Assembly (NCBI GenBank): GCA_020860245.1
Contig: JAJBUQ010000004.1
Location: 160,426 to 224,425, forward strand
Source of the DNA: Rikenellaceae bacterium
Lineage (GTDB): Bacteria > Bacteroidota > Bacteroidia > Bacteroidales > Rikenellaceae
Direction of reading: 5' to 3'
Length of the DNA: 64,000 nucleotides
Part shown: positions 27,743 to 36,135 of the stretch, one piece after another
Layout: each line of letters starts with the position of its first letter
How positions within the stretch are numbered: the first letter of the stretch is position 1
Notes under the pieces: generated by a model
Databases searched by the model: none
The model's input: only the letters and a program-made list of their open reading frames with translations
What the model was told of the DNA's origin: nothing
Made by a program: the position numbers and the translations under genes

Positions 27743-29431
27743 ATGACCAAAATCGAAGAATTTCAGGCACTTGGTTTGTCTGACATCACAATCGAAGCCA
27801 TTCGGGAGAAAGGATTCGAGACACCATCCCCCATTCAGGCGCTTACAATACCGGCACTTTTAAGGAATGACAGAGACATAATTGCGCAATCGCAGACCGG
27901 AACGGGAAAAACCGCTGCGTTCGGACTTCCTATTCTCGAACAGATCAAAAGGGAAAAGTCGCATCCGCAGGCATTGATACTGGTTCCTACAAGGGAGCTT
28001 GCCATACAGGTTACGGAAGAGTTAATCTCGCTGAACAAGAAAAAAGTATCTATTGCCGCTATTTATGGAGGAGCCTCCCTCGGCGAACAGTTGAGGCGTA
28101 TCAATAAAGGTATAGACATCGTTGTCGGAACCCCCGGACGCATTCTCGACCATATCAGGCGCGAGACTATTGACTTCTCTTCGCTTAAATGGCTGGTTCT
28201 CGACGAAGCTGATGAGATGCTTAATATGGGTTTCATCGAAGACGTGGAAGAGATAATGGCCGCGTCCAACGATTACAAACGTACCATGCTGTTCTCAGCG
28301 ACAATGCCTAAAAGGATCATATCGCTGTCAAAAAAATATATGACCGATACCGAGATACTTAAAGTCGAGTCTAAACAGATGACCGCCGACCTTACGGATC
28401 AGATATACTTCGAAGTTAAAGAGAGCAACAAATTCGATGCCCTTACGCGTATCATCGACATAGAACCGGAGTTCTACGGGATTGTATTCTCAAGGACAAA
28501 AGTCGGTGTGGACGAGATCGTGAGTAAATTGCTCGAGCGCGGTTATTCTGCGGAGGGGCTTCATGGAGACGTATCGCAAGCGCAGCGTGAGAAAATCTTG
28601 AGGAAGTTCAAGAGGAAGACGATAAATATTCTTGTCGCGACCGATGTGGCAGCGAGAGGAATCGACGTCAATAATCTTACACACGTAATCAATTACTCTC
28701 TTCCGCAGGATACGGAATCTTATGTTCATAGGATCGGACGTACAGGAAGAGCGGGTAATCAGGGAACTGCGATCACATTTATCTCCAATTCGGAGTTCAG
28801 ACAGTTCTCTCTGATGAAAAAAGAGGTAAAGACCGATATCCGCAAGGAAAAACTACCGACAGCACAGGATGTTATCGCTATGAAGAGGAGTAAGATCAAA
28901 GAAGATCTTAACGAGATAATCGGAGGTGAAATAATTATCGAGAATTATGTGTCCATGGCAAAGGAGATATTGGAAGAATATCCGCCCGAACTTGCTATGG
29001 CTGCATTGTTAAAACTGGCGTTTAAAAATGATCTCGAAGAGGATAACTATCCGGAAATCAGAACGTTCTCGGTAGACAGGAAAGGTACTGCACGCTTATT
29101 TATTGCCGTGGGACGTGTCGATGGCTTCACCCCTGCGAAACTCGTCGAGATGTTGAAACGTGAGACCGATCTTAACGATTCGAAGATAGACGACGTAAGA
29201 ATACTCGATAATTTTTCGTTTGTCACCATACCTTTTATTGAGGCTGAGGAAGTTACGAAGAAGCTGAATAAACTCAGCAAGGGAGGTAAGCCTTTAGTGG
29301 AGATAGCGAAGGATCGCGGTGCTTCCGGAGGAGACAGGGGCGACCGTGGAGGAGAAAGAGACCGTGATAGGGGGAGCGACCGTAAAGGACGACGAAGAGA
29401 ATCCGTGAAAAGAGTAAGAAAATCAAAATAA
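27743..29431 (+). CDS. DEAD-box ATP-dependent RNA helicase with DbpA-type RNA-binding domain
   Basis: The 562-residue protein has all core motifs: AQSQTGTGKTAAF (motif I), PTRELAIQ (Ia), LDEADEML (II, DEAD), FSAT (III), ARGIDV (V) and HRIGRTGRAG (VI). After the helicase core (about residues 1-370) there is a dimerization-like segment, a DbpA/CsdA-type RNA-binding domain (about 440-510; GTARLFIAVGRVDGFTPAKL) and a basic RG/RD-rich tail. This layout is that of CsdA/DeaD helicases, which help ribosome assembly and cold adaptation. It has its own promoter and terminator. Confidence 0.93.
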   Translation: MTKIEEFQALGLSDITIEAIREKGFETPSPIQALTIPALLRNDRDIIAQSQTGTGKTAAFGLPILEQIKREKSHPQALILVPTRELAIQVTEELISLNKKKVSIAAIYGGASLGEQLRRINKGIDIVVGTPGRILDHIRRETIDFSSLKWLVLDEADEMLNMGFIEDVEEIMAASNDYKRTMLFSATMPKRIISLSKKYMTDTEILKVESKQMTADLTDQIYFEVKESNKFDALTRIIDIEPEFYGIVFSRTKVGVDEIVSKLLERGYSAEGLHGDVSQAQREKILRKFKRKTINILVATDVAARGIDVNNLTHVINYSLPQDTESYVHRIGRTGRAGNQGTAITFISNSEFRQFSLMKKEVKTDIRKEKLPTAQDVIAMKRSKIKEDLNEIIGGEIIIENYVSMAKEILEEYPPELAMAALLKLAFKNDLEEDNYPEIRTFSVDRKGTARLFIAVGRVDGFTPAKLVEMLKRETDLNDSKIDDVRILDNFSFVTIPFIEAEEVTKKLNKLSKGGKPLVEIAKDRGASGGDRGDRGGERDRDRGSDRKGRRRESVKRVRKSK

Positions 29432-29434
29432 AGA

Positions 29435-29458
29435 AAAAGGAGCGTAAGCTCCTTTTTT
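29435..29458 (+). terminator. Terminator after the DEAD-box helicase gene
   Basis: AAAAGGAGC, loop GTAA, GCTCCTTTT and further T residues, directly after the stop. Confidence 0.92.
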
Positions 29459-29557
29459 ATATAGTTACGGTTTATTTACACAATAAAAACAGTTCCGAGA
29501 AGTTAATTATAAAAAACAGATAAAATTTTATACCTTCGCACAAATAAATATCTCAGA

Positions 29558-30088
29558 TTGATAGTGAAGTTATTGTACGTGAAATTTACAATTATATTGG
29601 TTGTCGCCTGCTCCCTGTGCAGCTGCGGTAAACCCGATTATAATGTAGATACGCAAAATACACGAATCGAGAGTTATCTCAGTTCTCTCGGAGTTGAAGA
29701 TTACTATTATAATCTCGGTGCGTACAGATATACATACCATACCGGTAACGGACAGACGCTTCTGGAAGAAGGGGATTCCGTATATATATACTATACCGGT
29801 TATATATTCAGTACAAGAATTGGAAGTATGTTCACTACCAATATTTTACAGGATGCCAGAGATAACGGATTCGATACTAGATATATCGAAAGGGATAGGT
29901 ATGGAGTCCGCTTAGGGGACGGGAATTTATTAAGGGGACTGGAGCTGGGGCTGCCCGGAAGCCGCGAGGGTGATTCGATGTATATATTTATGGCTTCCGA
30001 TCTGGGTTACGATGACGAGGCGGTAGGTATTGTGGAGCCAGGATCGTCCTTGGCCTTTAAAGTTGTTGTTGATGAAATAGTTAAATGA
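29558..30088 (+). CDS. FKBP-type peptidyl-prolyl isomerase-like lipoprotein (one domain)
   Basis: This protein of about 176 residues starts at TTG 29558 or a nearby GTG. It has a lipoprotein signal (VVACSLCSCGK; lipidated Cys about residue 23) and one FKBP-like domain (about 65-175): GDSVYIYYTGYIFS, LLRGLELGLPGSREGDSMYI and ASDLGYDD. Several canonical active-site aromatic positions are changed, so isomerase activity is uncertain. Its TGA overlaps the next start (ATGA), so the two FKBP lipoproteins are translated as a pair. It probably acts at the outer membrane or in the periplasm in protein folding. Confidence 0.82.
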   Translation: MIVKLLYVKFTIILVVACSLCSCGKPDYNVDTQNTRIESYLSSLGVEDYYYNLGAYRYTYHTGNGQTLLEEGDSVYIYYTGYIFSTRIGSMFTTNILQDARDNGFDTRYIERDRYGVRLGDGNLLRGLELGLPGSREGDSMYIFMASDLGYDDEAVGIVEPGSSLAFKVVVDEIVK

Positions 30089-31128
30089 AAATTATGAATA
30101 AATTTTTTGCAGTCGTAACGTTACTATTAATATCTGTATTTTTTCTGCCGTCATGCGCTAAAGAAAAAAGTGAGGATAATTCTGAAAATAAATATCAGTC
30201 GTTCCTGTTATGGATGAATAAATATCATCCGGACGTTGAGATGTTATATGACGGAGTATTCCTCGAATGGTTGGAGCGTGGACCGGGAGAGGTAAAATTA
30301 TACGAGGGATATTGGATAAAGATAGATTATACAGGGAGGACTTTAGATGGAAGTATTTATGTGACCAGAGATAAAAGCACAGCACAAAAATTAGGAATAT
30401 TTTCTACCAGTAACTATTATGCCCCGGAATATTTGCCGTTTTTTCCAGGTACGATCGAAGCGGAATATTATGCGAGCACTGCCAATATGGCTAAGGGACA
30501 GGCCGAGGTTCTTAAGTTGATGAGCGAAGGTGATTCCGTAAGACTATATTTGTATGCGGACCAGGCTTATCCGGACGGATATAGTCTGATGTCGGGCTAT
30601 GCCGTCACTTCTTCCAGCGTAAGTATAAATTCATCGGTCATCATAGACATGAAACTCAGTCAGGTGGTTCCTGATCCATTGATACTCGAGAAGGAGATGC
30701 TGGGAGTTTTTGTGATCGATTCGTTAGGAATGGATCTCGAGGATTACACGGAAGAAGGGCTGTATATCAAGAAAACTTTGGAAGTGCCCGATTCGGATTA
30801 TCCTACCGAGGAAGAATTAGTTTCTATTTATTATACCGGGCGTCTGCTGGATGGATTTATATTCGACACTAACGATAAGTATGAAGCATTAGCTAACGGT
30901 ACTTACGATCCTTCAGAAGAATACTCTTATTACGAATTCTATCCGAATGAAGATGCGGATGTTATCGAAGGAATGCGAACCGCCATACTTAATATGAGAT
31001 ACGGAGAGAAAGCACGCGTAGTATTTTTATCCAAATTCGGATATGGAGAAAGTGGCGGAGGCGCGGCAATACCTCCATATTCTCCACTGGTTTTCGATAT
31101 ACATCTGCTCGGACCGGATGATTTTTAA
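30085..31128 (+). CDS. FKBP-like lipoprotein with two domains
   Basis: This 347-residue protein has a signal ending FFLPSCAKE (lipobox LPSC or similar) and two FKBP-like domains: about residues 65-195 (YEGYWIKIDYTGRTLDGSIY, EGDSVRLYLYADQAY) and about 235-345 (EEELVSIYYTGRLLDGFIFD, MRYGEKARVVFLSKFGYGES, LVFDIHLLGPDDF). The first domain has an insert where standard FKBPs have the EGW turn, and looks degenerate; the second is closer to consensus. It overlaps the preceding FKBP gene by 4 nt. A chaperone rather than a catalytic role is possible for domain one. Confidence 0.82.
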   Translation: MKIMNKFFAVVTLLLISVFFLPSCAKEKSEDNSENKYQSFLLWMNKYHPDVEMLYDGVFLEWLERGPGEVKLYEGYWIKIDYTGRTLDGSIYVTRDKSTAQKLGIFSTSNYYAPEYLPFFPGTIEAEYYASTANMAKGQAEVLKLMSEGDSVRLYLYADQAYPDGYSLMSGYAVTSSSVSINSSVIIDMKLSQVVPDPLILEKEMLGVFVIDSLGMDLEDYTEEGLYIKKTLEVPDSDYPTEEELVSIYYTGRLLDGFIFDTNDKYEALANGTYDPSEEYSYYEFYPNEDADVIEGMRTAILNMRYGEKARVVFLSKFGYGESGGGAAIPPYSPLVFDIHLLGPDDF

Positions 31129-31135
31129 TACGTAA

Positions 31136-31163
31136 AAAGAGCCTTATCTGTGTAAGGCTCTTT
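31136..31163. terminator. Bidirectional terminator between the FKBP pair and the SDR gene
   Basis: The symmetric stem AAAGAGCCTTA / TAAGGCTCTTT with A-runs and T-runs on either side can serve both converging genes. Confidence 0.88.
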
Positions 31164-31167
31164 ATTT

Positions 31168-32064
31168 TTATACAGTCTCCATCCCGCCCGAAATTCCATA
31201 CGTTTCACAGGTTGCGAAACTCGCCTCTTCGGAGGCCAGGAATACATAGATACCTGCAATCTCATAGGGTTGTGCGGCACGATTCATAAGACTTCCTGAA
31301 CCATGTGAAGGGATATCTTCTTCTAACAGTCCTCCGGAAATTTCGAGAGGAGTCCATGTAGAACCCGGACATACGGTATTCACCCTTATGCCTTTGTTTA
31401 TAAGTTCCTTCGCTAATGCACGGCTTAATCCTACTACGGCATATTTCGACGCTGCATATTCCGTGAGTTTTTCCGCAGGTTTAAAGAATTCGGTAGATGA
31501 AGTAAAGATAATTGAGGCTCCTTCCGGCAGAATAGATTCCGCTTCTTGCACCATCCAAAACGGAGCAAATACATTCACGGTAAATGTATCTGTCAGCTGC
31601 TCGGTGGTTATATCTTTTAGCTCTTTGTGAGCCTTCTGGATACCGGCATTCAAGACTAAAATATCTATTCCGTTCATAGCTTCGCTGGCGTCCCGTACTA
31701 TTCTGCGTGCGGTTTCTTCGTCGCGAATATCCCCTGGCAGAAGATGGAGTTTGTGGCCTTCCTTTTCCAACAGTGCAGTAAGCGTATCCGCATCTCTATC
31801 TTCTCCAGGTAAAAAATTAATCGCTACCTGTGCTCCTTCACGTGCGTATGCAATTGCTATGGCCCGTCCGATGCCTGAATCTCCTCCTGTGACGAGCGCT
31901 TTCCTCCCTTTTAACCTTCCGCTCCCAATCCATACGTCTTCGCCGCTGTCAGGCACAGGGACTATTTTCTCCTGGATTCCCGGTGATTTTTGTTGCTGCT
32001 CGGGAAATTTATCCAAGCCACGTTTATCCAACGGACTCTTCAATGGTTTGTCTGTCTTAATCAT
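31168..32064 (-). CDS. SDR-family oxidoreductase (YdaD/GSP39-like)
   Basis: The 298-residue protein has a classical short-chain dehydrogenase fold after a 45-residue N-terminal extension: GGDSGIGRAIAIAYA (NADP/NAD-binding), LVLNAGIQ, and the catalytic S-Y-K set (FTSSTEF...YAASKYAVVGLSRAL). The N-terminal PDSGEDVWIGSGRLKGRKALVTG and the C-terminal GISGGM match general stress protein 39-type enzymes. Substrate is unknown. It converges with the FKBP pair and has an inverted repeat upstream of its start. Confidence 0.88.
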   Translation of the reverse strand: MIKTDKPLKSPLDKRGLDKFPEQQQKSPGIQEKIVPVPDSGEDVWIGSGRLKGRKALVTGGDSGIGRAIAIAYAREGAQVAINFLPGEDRDADTLTALLEKEGHKLHLLPGDIRDEETARRIVRDASEAMNGIDILVLNAGIQKAHKELKDITTEQLTDTFTVNVFAPFWMVQEAESILPEGASIIFTSSTEFFKPAEKLTEYAASKYAVVGLSRALAKELINKGIRVNTVCPGSTWTPLEISGGLLEEDIPSHGSGSLMNRAAQPYEIAGIYVFLASEEASFATCETYGISGGMETV

Positions 32065-32083
32065 AGCTGTTTATTTTTAACAG

Positions 32084-32100
32084 TGAAATTCCAAATTTCA
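32084..32100. promoter_or_regulatory. Perfect inverted repeat upstream of the SDR gene
   Basis: TGAAATT-CCA-AATTTCA is a 7-bp perfect inverted repeat with a 3-nt centre, about 20 bp upstream of the SDR start. Its position would suit an operator; no regulator is known. Confidence 0.35.
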
Positions 32101-32325
32101 TGCAAACTTGTTTAACCGATGTAGAGTGCCTTGGCAATAGATTTAGTTCTAAATTGGCAGTCACAGAAATATTCCGGATGGATTTATCCGAAGATCAGTA
32201 TGCCTTAATAACTAATCGCCTTAAACCAATTTTAAATAATATTAAATTATTTTTATGGAAACCATTTAATTCGAGGATTCTTTAATCCACATAATTTCCA
32301 TAAATTTTTTAATATTCCCAAAAAC
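32101..32325. other. AT-rich intergenic region, no clear gene
   Basis: This stretch lies between the SDR inverted repeat and the terminator of the DUF2795 gene. A 61-codon plus-strand frame (32100-32285) contains MDLSEDQYALI, which faintly recalls the N-terminus of IS5-like transposases, but it is too short to call. Nothing else is seen. Confidence 0.4.
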
Positions 32326-32356
32326 AAAACGACCCCTCTTAAAAAGAAGTCGTTTT
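32326..32356. terminator. Terminator for the DUF2795 gene (possibly bidirectional)
   Basis: The stem AAAACGAC (32326-32333) / GTCGTTTT (32349-32356) has a T-run in the minus-strand direction. It lies about 68 nt beyond the stop of the minus-strand gene at 32425. Confidence 0.7.
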
Positions 32357-32424
32357 AAACTTAAATATACCAAAAAATGATATAATTCCCTGTAAAATAA
32401 TGGGATTAACCTGTTGTCAGGAGA

Positions 32425-32646
32425 TTAATACTCGTCCTCGTTGAAGAAGAAATCGTCCTTGCTGGGATAATCGGGCCATATATCTTCTATACTTTCATAA
32501 ATTTCTCCCTCGTCTTCGATCTCCTGTAAATTTTCTATAACCTCTAAAGGTGCACCGGACCGAACAGCATAATCGATGAGCTCATCTTTTGTTGCAGGCC
32601 ATGGAGCATCTTCTAATTTCGATGCTAACTCTAACGTCCAATACAT
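32425..32646 (-). CDS. DUF2795 domain protein
   Basis: This small acidic protein of 73 residues has the DUF2795 segment MYWTLELASKLEDAPWPATK and DELIDYAVRSGAP, followed by a strongly acidic tail (FFFNEDEY). DUF2795 proteins are common in Bacteroidetes; function is unknown. It is preceded on the minus strand by a good promoter and separated from the adenosyltransferase gene by 122 nt, so it may be a separate unit. Confidence 0.85.
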   Translation of the reverse strand: MYWTLELASKLEDAPWPATKDELIDYAVRSGAPLEVIENLQEIEDEGEIYESIEDIWPDYPSKDDFFFNEDEY

Positions 32647-32685
32647 AGTTTAAATTTTAAATTTTTGTTACCTTTATAACTTTCG

Positions 32686-32693
32686 CAAAAGTA
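32686..32693 (-). promoter_or_regulatory. -7 element of the DUF2795 gene promoter
   Basis: On the minus strand this reads TACTTTTG, a match to TAnnTTTG, about 40 nt before the start. Upstream is a long T-run without a clear TTTG. Confidence 0.6.
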
Positions 32694-32768
32694 AAAAAAA
32701 ATATATAATTCCAAATTTTAACAATATTAATATTGTGTTATCCGGCCATTTTTATTTTTATTCTAAAG

Positions 32769-33317
32769 TTAAGGCTCCCATAAAAGTTCCCTGACCCCCA
32801 ATTCATAACTCAATTTACGTCCGAGAACATAAAAATAATCGGATAACCGGTTGAGGTAGCTCATAGCAAAAATGCAGCCATCGTTACTACCGAGTTTTAT
32901 CGCTCTCCTCTCCGCCCGACGGCATACGGTACGTGCTATATGGGAGAGGGATACCAATACATGTCCGCCGGGAATGGTAAATTTGTCAATATGCGGCAGA
33001 TCATTCTGCATCGTATCGATCAGAGATTCCAGGTATTTGATGTCCTCTTCGGTAATAGTTGGAATTTTTTTTATAATATCATCGTCATCGCATGCGAATA
33101 TCGACGATACTGTCATAAGGGTATCCAATATCTTCTTCAATTCCGATTTATATCGGAGAAGATTCTCTTCCGTTATACTGTCCATAAGATGGGCGGTATG
33201 AGCCATGAGTTCGTCGACCGCGCCGTAAGCCTCGACACGGGGATCGTCTTTGTCTACACGCCGTCCTCCGATAAGCGAAGTTTTGCCGCCGTCTCCGGTC
33301 TTTGTATATACTTTCAT
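32769..33317 (-). CDS. Cob(I)yrinic acid a,c-diamide adenosyltransferase, PduO type
   Basis: PduO-type enzymes transfer adenosine from ATP to cob(I)alamin to make coenzyme B12. The 182-residue protein has the N-terminal signature KVYTKTGDGGKTSLIGGRRV, ending DPRVEAYGAVDELMA, and the C-terminal CRRAERRAI and NRLSDYFYVLGRKLS. Length is normal. Its start overlaps the stop of the upstream small protein gene by 4 nt, placing it in an operon with the YhiN-type flavoprotein. Confidence 0.93.
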   Translation of the reverse strand: MKVYTKTGDGGKTSLIGGRRVDKDDPRVEAYGAVDELMAHTAHLMDSITEENLLRYKSELKKILDTLMTVSSIFACDDDDIIKKIPTITEEDIKYLESLIDTMQNDLPHIDKFTIPGGHVLVSLSHIARTVCRRAERRAIKLGSNDGCIFAMSYLNRLSDYFYVLGRKLSYELGVRELLWEP

Positions 33318-33847
33318 GATAGAATATTCCTTTTTATTTTATAATGTTTGTTGTTCAGATTTTTATTGAAGAGATAAAATACGCTCTTGTGAAAATCGAG
33401 TATTACACATTCTTTCCTGCGTATCAGTTCTTTATTTAAAAAGTAAGTTTTTTTAGAACGTACGGCATGAAGTATAGCTATGCAGTATTCATCGGAAACT
33501 TCTGTAATACAGGTATTATATAGTTTTTTCACAGCCTCTTCTTCCGTTCCGGGAATAACGGCATAGAGTGTCCGGGGCTTGAGGGTAAACTTTAATTCGC
33601 CTGAATAATATACCAATTCGTATCCGAGATAATTTTTTATGCTCAGAAGGAGAGCTTGTTCGCTTTTGGGAACTCTGCTTCCGGATAAAAGTGTCTTCTC
33701 TTTTAATTTTGATCTGCCGTATGTAATCTCCCGTACCATTCCGTAAATAAACGGAGAGTGTATCCCATGCCCGCGCCAATGATTCAAGCGCAGTACATGT
33801 GATATATAATTGAATCTTTTACCTAATCTGTATCTTATGGCGTTCAT
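33314..33847 (-). CDS. Conserved hypothetical protein with an HGIHSPF motif
   Basis: This 177-residue protein is not assigned. Its N-terminus contains NHWRGHGIHSPFIYGMVREI; I recall the HGIHSPF motif at the start of Bacteroidetes SAM-methyltransferase-like proteins. The glycine-rich SAM-binding motif expected after it is absent, so it is either a shortened or diverged relative. It overlaps both neighbours by 4 nt (flavoprotein upstream, PduO downstream) and is surely cotranscribed with them. Confidence 0.65.
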   Translation of the reverse strand: MNAIRYRLGKRFNYISHVLRLNHWRGHGIHSPFIYGMVREITYGRSKLKEKTLLSGSRVPKSEQALLLSIKNYLGYELVYYSGELKFTLKPRTLYAVIPGTEEEAVKKLYNTCITEVSDEYCIAILHAVRSKKTYFLNKELIRRKECVILDFHKSVFYLFNKNLNNKHYKIKRNILS

Positions 33848-35094
33848 TTTCTCAATTCTCCTGCAAGTCTGCCAGTTGAAAATGCCATTTGAAGGTTGTA
33901 TCCACCGGTATCTGCGTCTATGTCGATGACCTCCCCTGCAAAATAAAGTCCTTCGATTAACTTCGATTGTAAGGTCTGCGGATCGATATCGTTAACATCG
34001 ACGCCGCCCGCCGTTACTATCGCATTCTCGAACGGGCAAAAATCTATTACGGGAACGATAAAATTCTTTAACGTGTTGACAATAATCTCTATCTGCACAG
34101 TTCCTGCACTGCAAAGTTTATCTTCCGGTTTAATCCTGCATGCCGAGAGGAATATAGGAATCATCTGTCTGGGAAGGAGCTTCTCCATCAGATATTTCAT
34201 GTTTGCCGAAGGCGGTGCGGACATACGTTCCCGTTCAATCCGCGCGTGGATCTTCTCGACGCTTAGCGCGGGCTTGAGATCCAAGGCGATCGATACTTCC
34301 CTTCCGTCGATGATTCCGTCCACCGCATCCCGACTCATCTTGAGGATTACGGCTCCTGCGGCAGTCTCTTTGATAAATTCCATCTCTCCGAATTCGCTCC
34401 TCACGATCTCGCCGTCCACGATTAAAGACACAGAGATATTCTTTAATAACAACCCGTGCAGTCGGAGAAATTTTTCCCCGATAATCAACGGTGTAAGCGA
34501 AGGGCGTATATCGACTATTTTGTGTCCAGTCGAATGAGCGATCAGATATCCGTCTCCCGACGAACCGGTAGATGGATACGAGGCTCCTCCGGTCGCTACT
34601 ATAATATTGCGTGCGGTGATCTTCTCGGATTTACCGTTACGATCTTGTTTTATAATTCCTGTGACCCGGTTGCCTGTAATTACTATATCTTTGACCTTCG
34701 AGAAACATTCGATCTCCGCTCCGCTCTCCTTTGCAAAAGATACGAGTGCCTCCGCAACGTCCCATGCTCTGCCAGACGCAGGGAAGACCCGCCCCCCTCT
34801 CTCTTTTATCAGCTCGAGTCCCTGTCCTTCGAAAAATTCCAAGGTATCCGTATTGGAGAAATAGTTTAATGCCGGTGCGGCGAAGTCGGGGTTTGCCCGT
34901 ATTTTTTCTGTAAAATCTTCGATGAGCCGGATATTTGTTATGTTGCACCTCCCTTTGCCGGTTATTCGGATCTTCCTTGCCGGTTTCTCCATTTTTTCCA
35001 ATAACAGCGTCCTGCTGCCGCCCCGTGCCGCAGCTGCAGCCGCCATAAGCCCTGCCGCTCCGCCTCCCGCTACCACTACGTCGTAATCCCGCAT
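33844..35094 (-). CDS. YhiN/HI0933-family NAD(P)/FAD-dependent oxidoreductase
   Basis: The start is taken at 35094 (MRDYDVVVAGGGAAGLMAAA), which places the FAD-binding GxGxxG at the very N-terminus; an upstream in-frame start at 35145 would add 17 residues that overlap the promoter. The 416-residue protein has KMEKPARKIRITGKGRCNIT, TGGASYPSTGSSGDGY, and a C-terminal GLYFAGEVIDIDADTGGYNLQ. The biochemical role of this family is not established. First gene of a three-gene minus-strand operon. Confidence 0.9.
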   Translation of the reverse strand: MRDYDVVVAGGGAAGLMAAAAAARGGSRTLLLEKMEKPARKIRITGKGRCNITNIRLIEDFTEKIRANPDFAAPALNYFSNTDTLEFFEGQGLELIKERGGRVFPASGRAWDVAEALVSFAKESGAEIECFSKVKDIVITGNRVTGIIKQDRNGKSEKITARNIIVATGGASYPSTGSSGDGYLIAHSTGHKIVDIRPSLTPLIIGEKFLRLHGLLLKNISVSLIVDGEIVRSEFGEMEFIKETAAGAVILKMSRDAVDGIIDGREVSIALDLKPALSVEKIHARIERERMSAPPSANMKYLMEKLLPRQMIPIFLSACRIKPEDKLCSAGTVQIEIIVNTLKNFIVPVIDFCPFENAIVTAGGVDVNDIDPQTLQSKLIEGLYFAGEVIDIDADTGGYNLQMAFSTGRLAGELRK

Positions 35095-35105
35095 AAAGTT
35101 CCTTT

Positions 35106-35140
35106 TTTGCGAAATTATAAAAAGTGTGTAACTTTGCAAA
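35106..35140. promoter_or_regulatory. Overlapping divergent promoters (nusB plus strand, flavoprotein minus strand)
   Basis: Plus strand: TTTG 35106-35109, 19-nt spacer, TAACTTTG 35129-35136. Minus strand: TTTG at 35140-35137, 19-nt spacer, TAATTTCG at 35117-35110. Each -7 element lies inside the other promoter's spacer, so the two polymerases cannot bind at once. Confidence 0.75.
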
Positions 35141-35187
35141 CCCATCGCAACTTAGCTTTGGGGTATTTTATCTAAAGATTCATTGAT

Positions 35188-36132
35188 ATGTTAAGCAGAA
35201 GGTTGTTGAGGATTAAGGTAATTAAAGCGTTATACTCACATTTTAAATCGGAGAGCGACACCTTGATCGTGTCGGAAAAAAACCTTAATTTCAGTATAGA
35301 CAAAACATATCAATTATATCATCTTCTATTGTCCCTTATAGTCGATGTCCGGCAGTACGCTTCGAAAAAAATCGATATAGGCAAGAATAAAATGCTGCCC
35401 ACCGAGGAGGATCTCAATCCGAATATGAAGTTTGTCGAAAACAGAGCCGTCGCGAAGATTGCGGATAACGATGAGCTACTGACTTATCTTACCGGAAATA
35501 AACTCGGTTGGACTAACTATCCAGAGTTAGTAAAAAAGATATATAATAACATGATCTCCAGCGGTTATTATACGGATTACATGAACTCCGGCAAGGATAG
35601 TTTTGCCGAAGACCTCCAATTCGTCATCGATTTTTATTCGAACGGGCTCGAAGATATGGAAGAGCTTGAGGAGGCGATTGAAGAGCAGTCCATATACTGG
35701 GCCGACGATATAGCGTTCGGATTAATAATGGTGGTCCGTACTTTGCAGGGCATAAATGAGAATAAAACGACGTTCAGGCTTCTTCCGAAATTTAAAAATG
35801 ACGACGACAGAGTCTTCGCGTCGCAATTGTTCCGAGCCGCCCTGGTCAATAATAAAGAATACTTCGGTTATATTAACGAATTTACTGAAAACTGGGATCT
35901 CGAACGGTTCGCCTACATGGACCGCATCGTAATGCTTGCTACCATTGCGGAACTTGTAGCGTGTACGACAATTCCGGTTAAGGTTACTCTCGACGAATTT
36001 ATCGAAATATCGAAATACTATTCGACACCCTCCAGCGGAACCTTCATAAACGGCGTCCTCGACAAAATCGTAGAGAAACTCAAGAAAGAAGGGCGTATCG
36101 AGAAGCAGGGGCGTGGATTGATAGAAAATTAG
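35188..36132 (+). CDS. nusB: Transcription antitermination factor NusB, long form
   Basis: NusB with NusE (S10) binds boxA RNA and supports rRNA antitermination. The 314-residue protein is about twice the length of E. coli NusB: an N-terminal part (about residues 1-165; MLSRRLLRIKVIKALYSHFK) and a C-terminal NusB domain (about 200-305; FASQLFRAALVNNKEYFG, MDRIVMLATIAELV, EFIEISKYYSTPSSGTFING). This extended form is usual in Bacteroidetes. It has a consensus promoter and heads an operon with DUF1573, mtgA and M16 genes. Confidence 0.93.
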   Translation: MLSRRLLRIKVIKALYSHFKSESDTLIVSEKNLNFSIDKTYQLYHLLLSLIVDVRQYASKKIDIGKNKMLPTEEDLNPNMKFVENRAVAKIADNDELLTYLTGNKLGWTNYPELVKKIYNNMISSGYYTDYMNSGKDSFAEDLQFVIDFYSNGLEDMEELEEAIEEQSIYWADDIAFGLIMVVRTLQGINENKTTFRLLPKFKNDDDRVFASQLFRAALVNNKEYFGYINEFTENWDLERFAYMDRIVMLATIAELVACTTIPVKVTLDEFIEISKYYSTPSSGTFINGVLDKIVEKLKKEGRIEKQGRGLIEN

Positions 36133-36135
36133 AAT

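Noticed and set aside
35095..35145. Upstream start of the flavoprotein
   Set aside because: The extra 17 codons overlap the promoter and precede the canonical N-terminal FAD motif.
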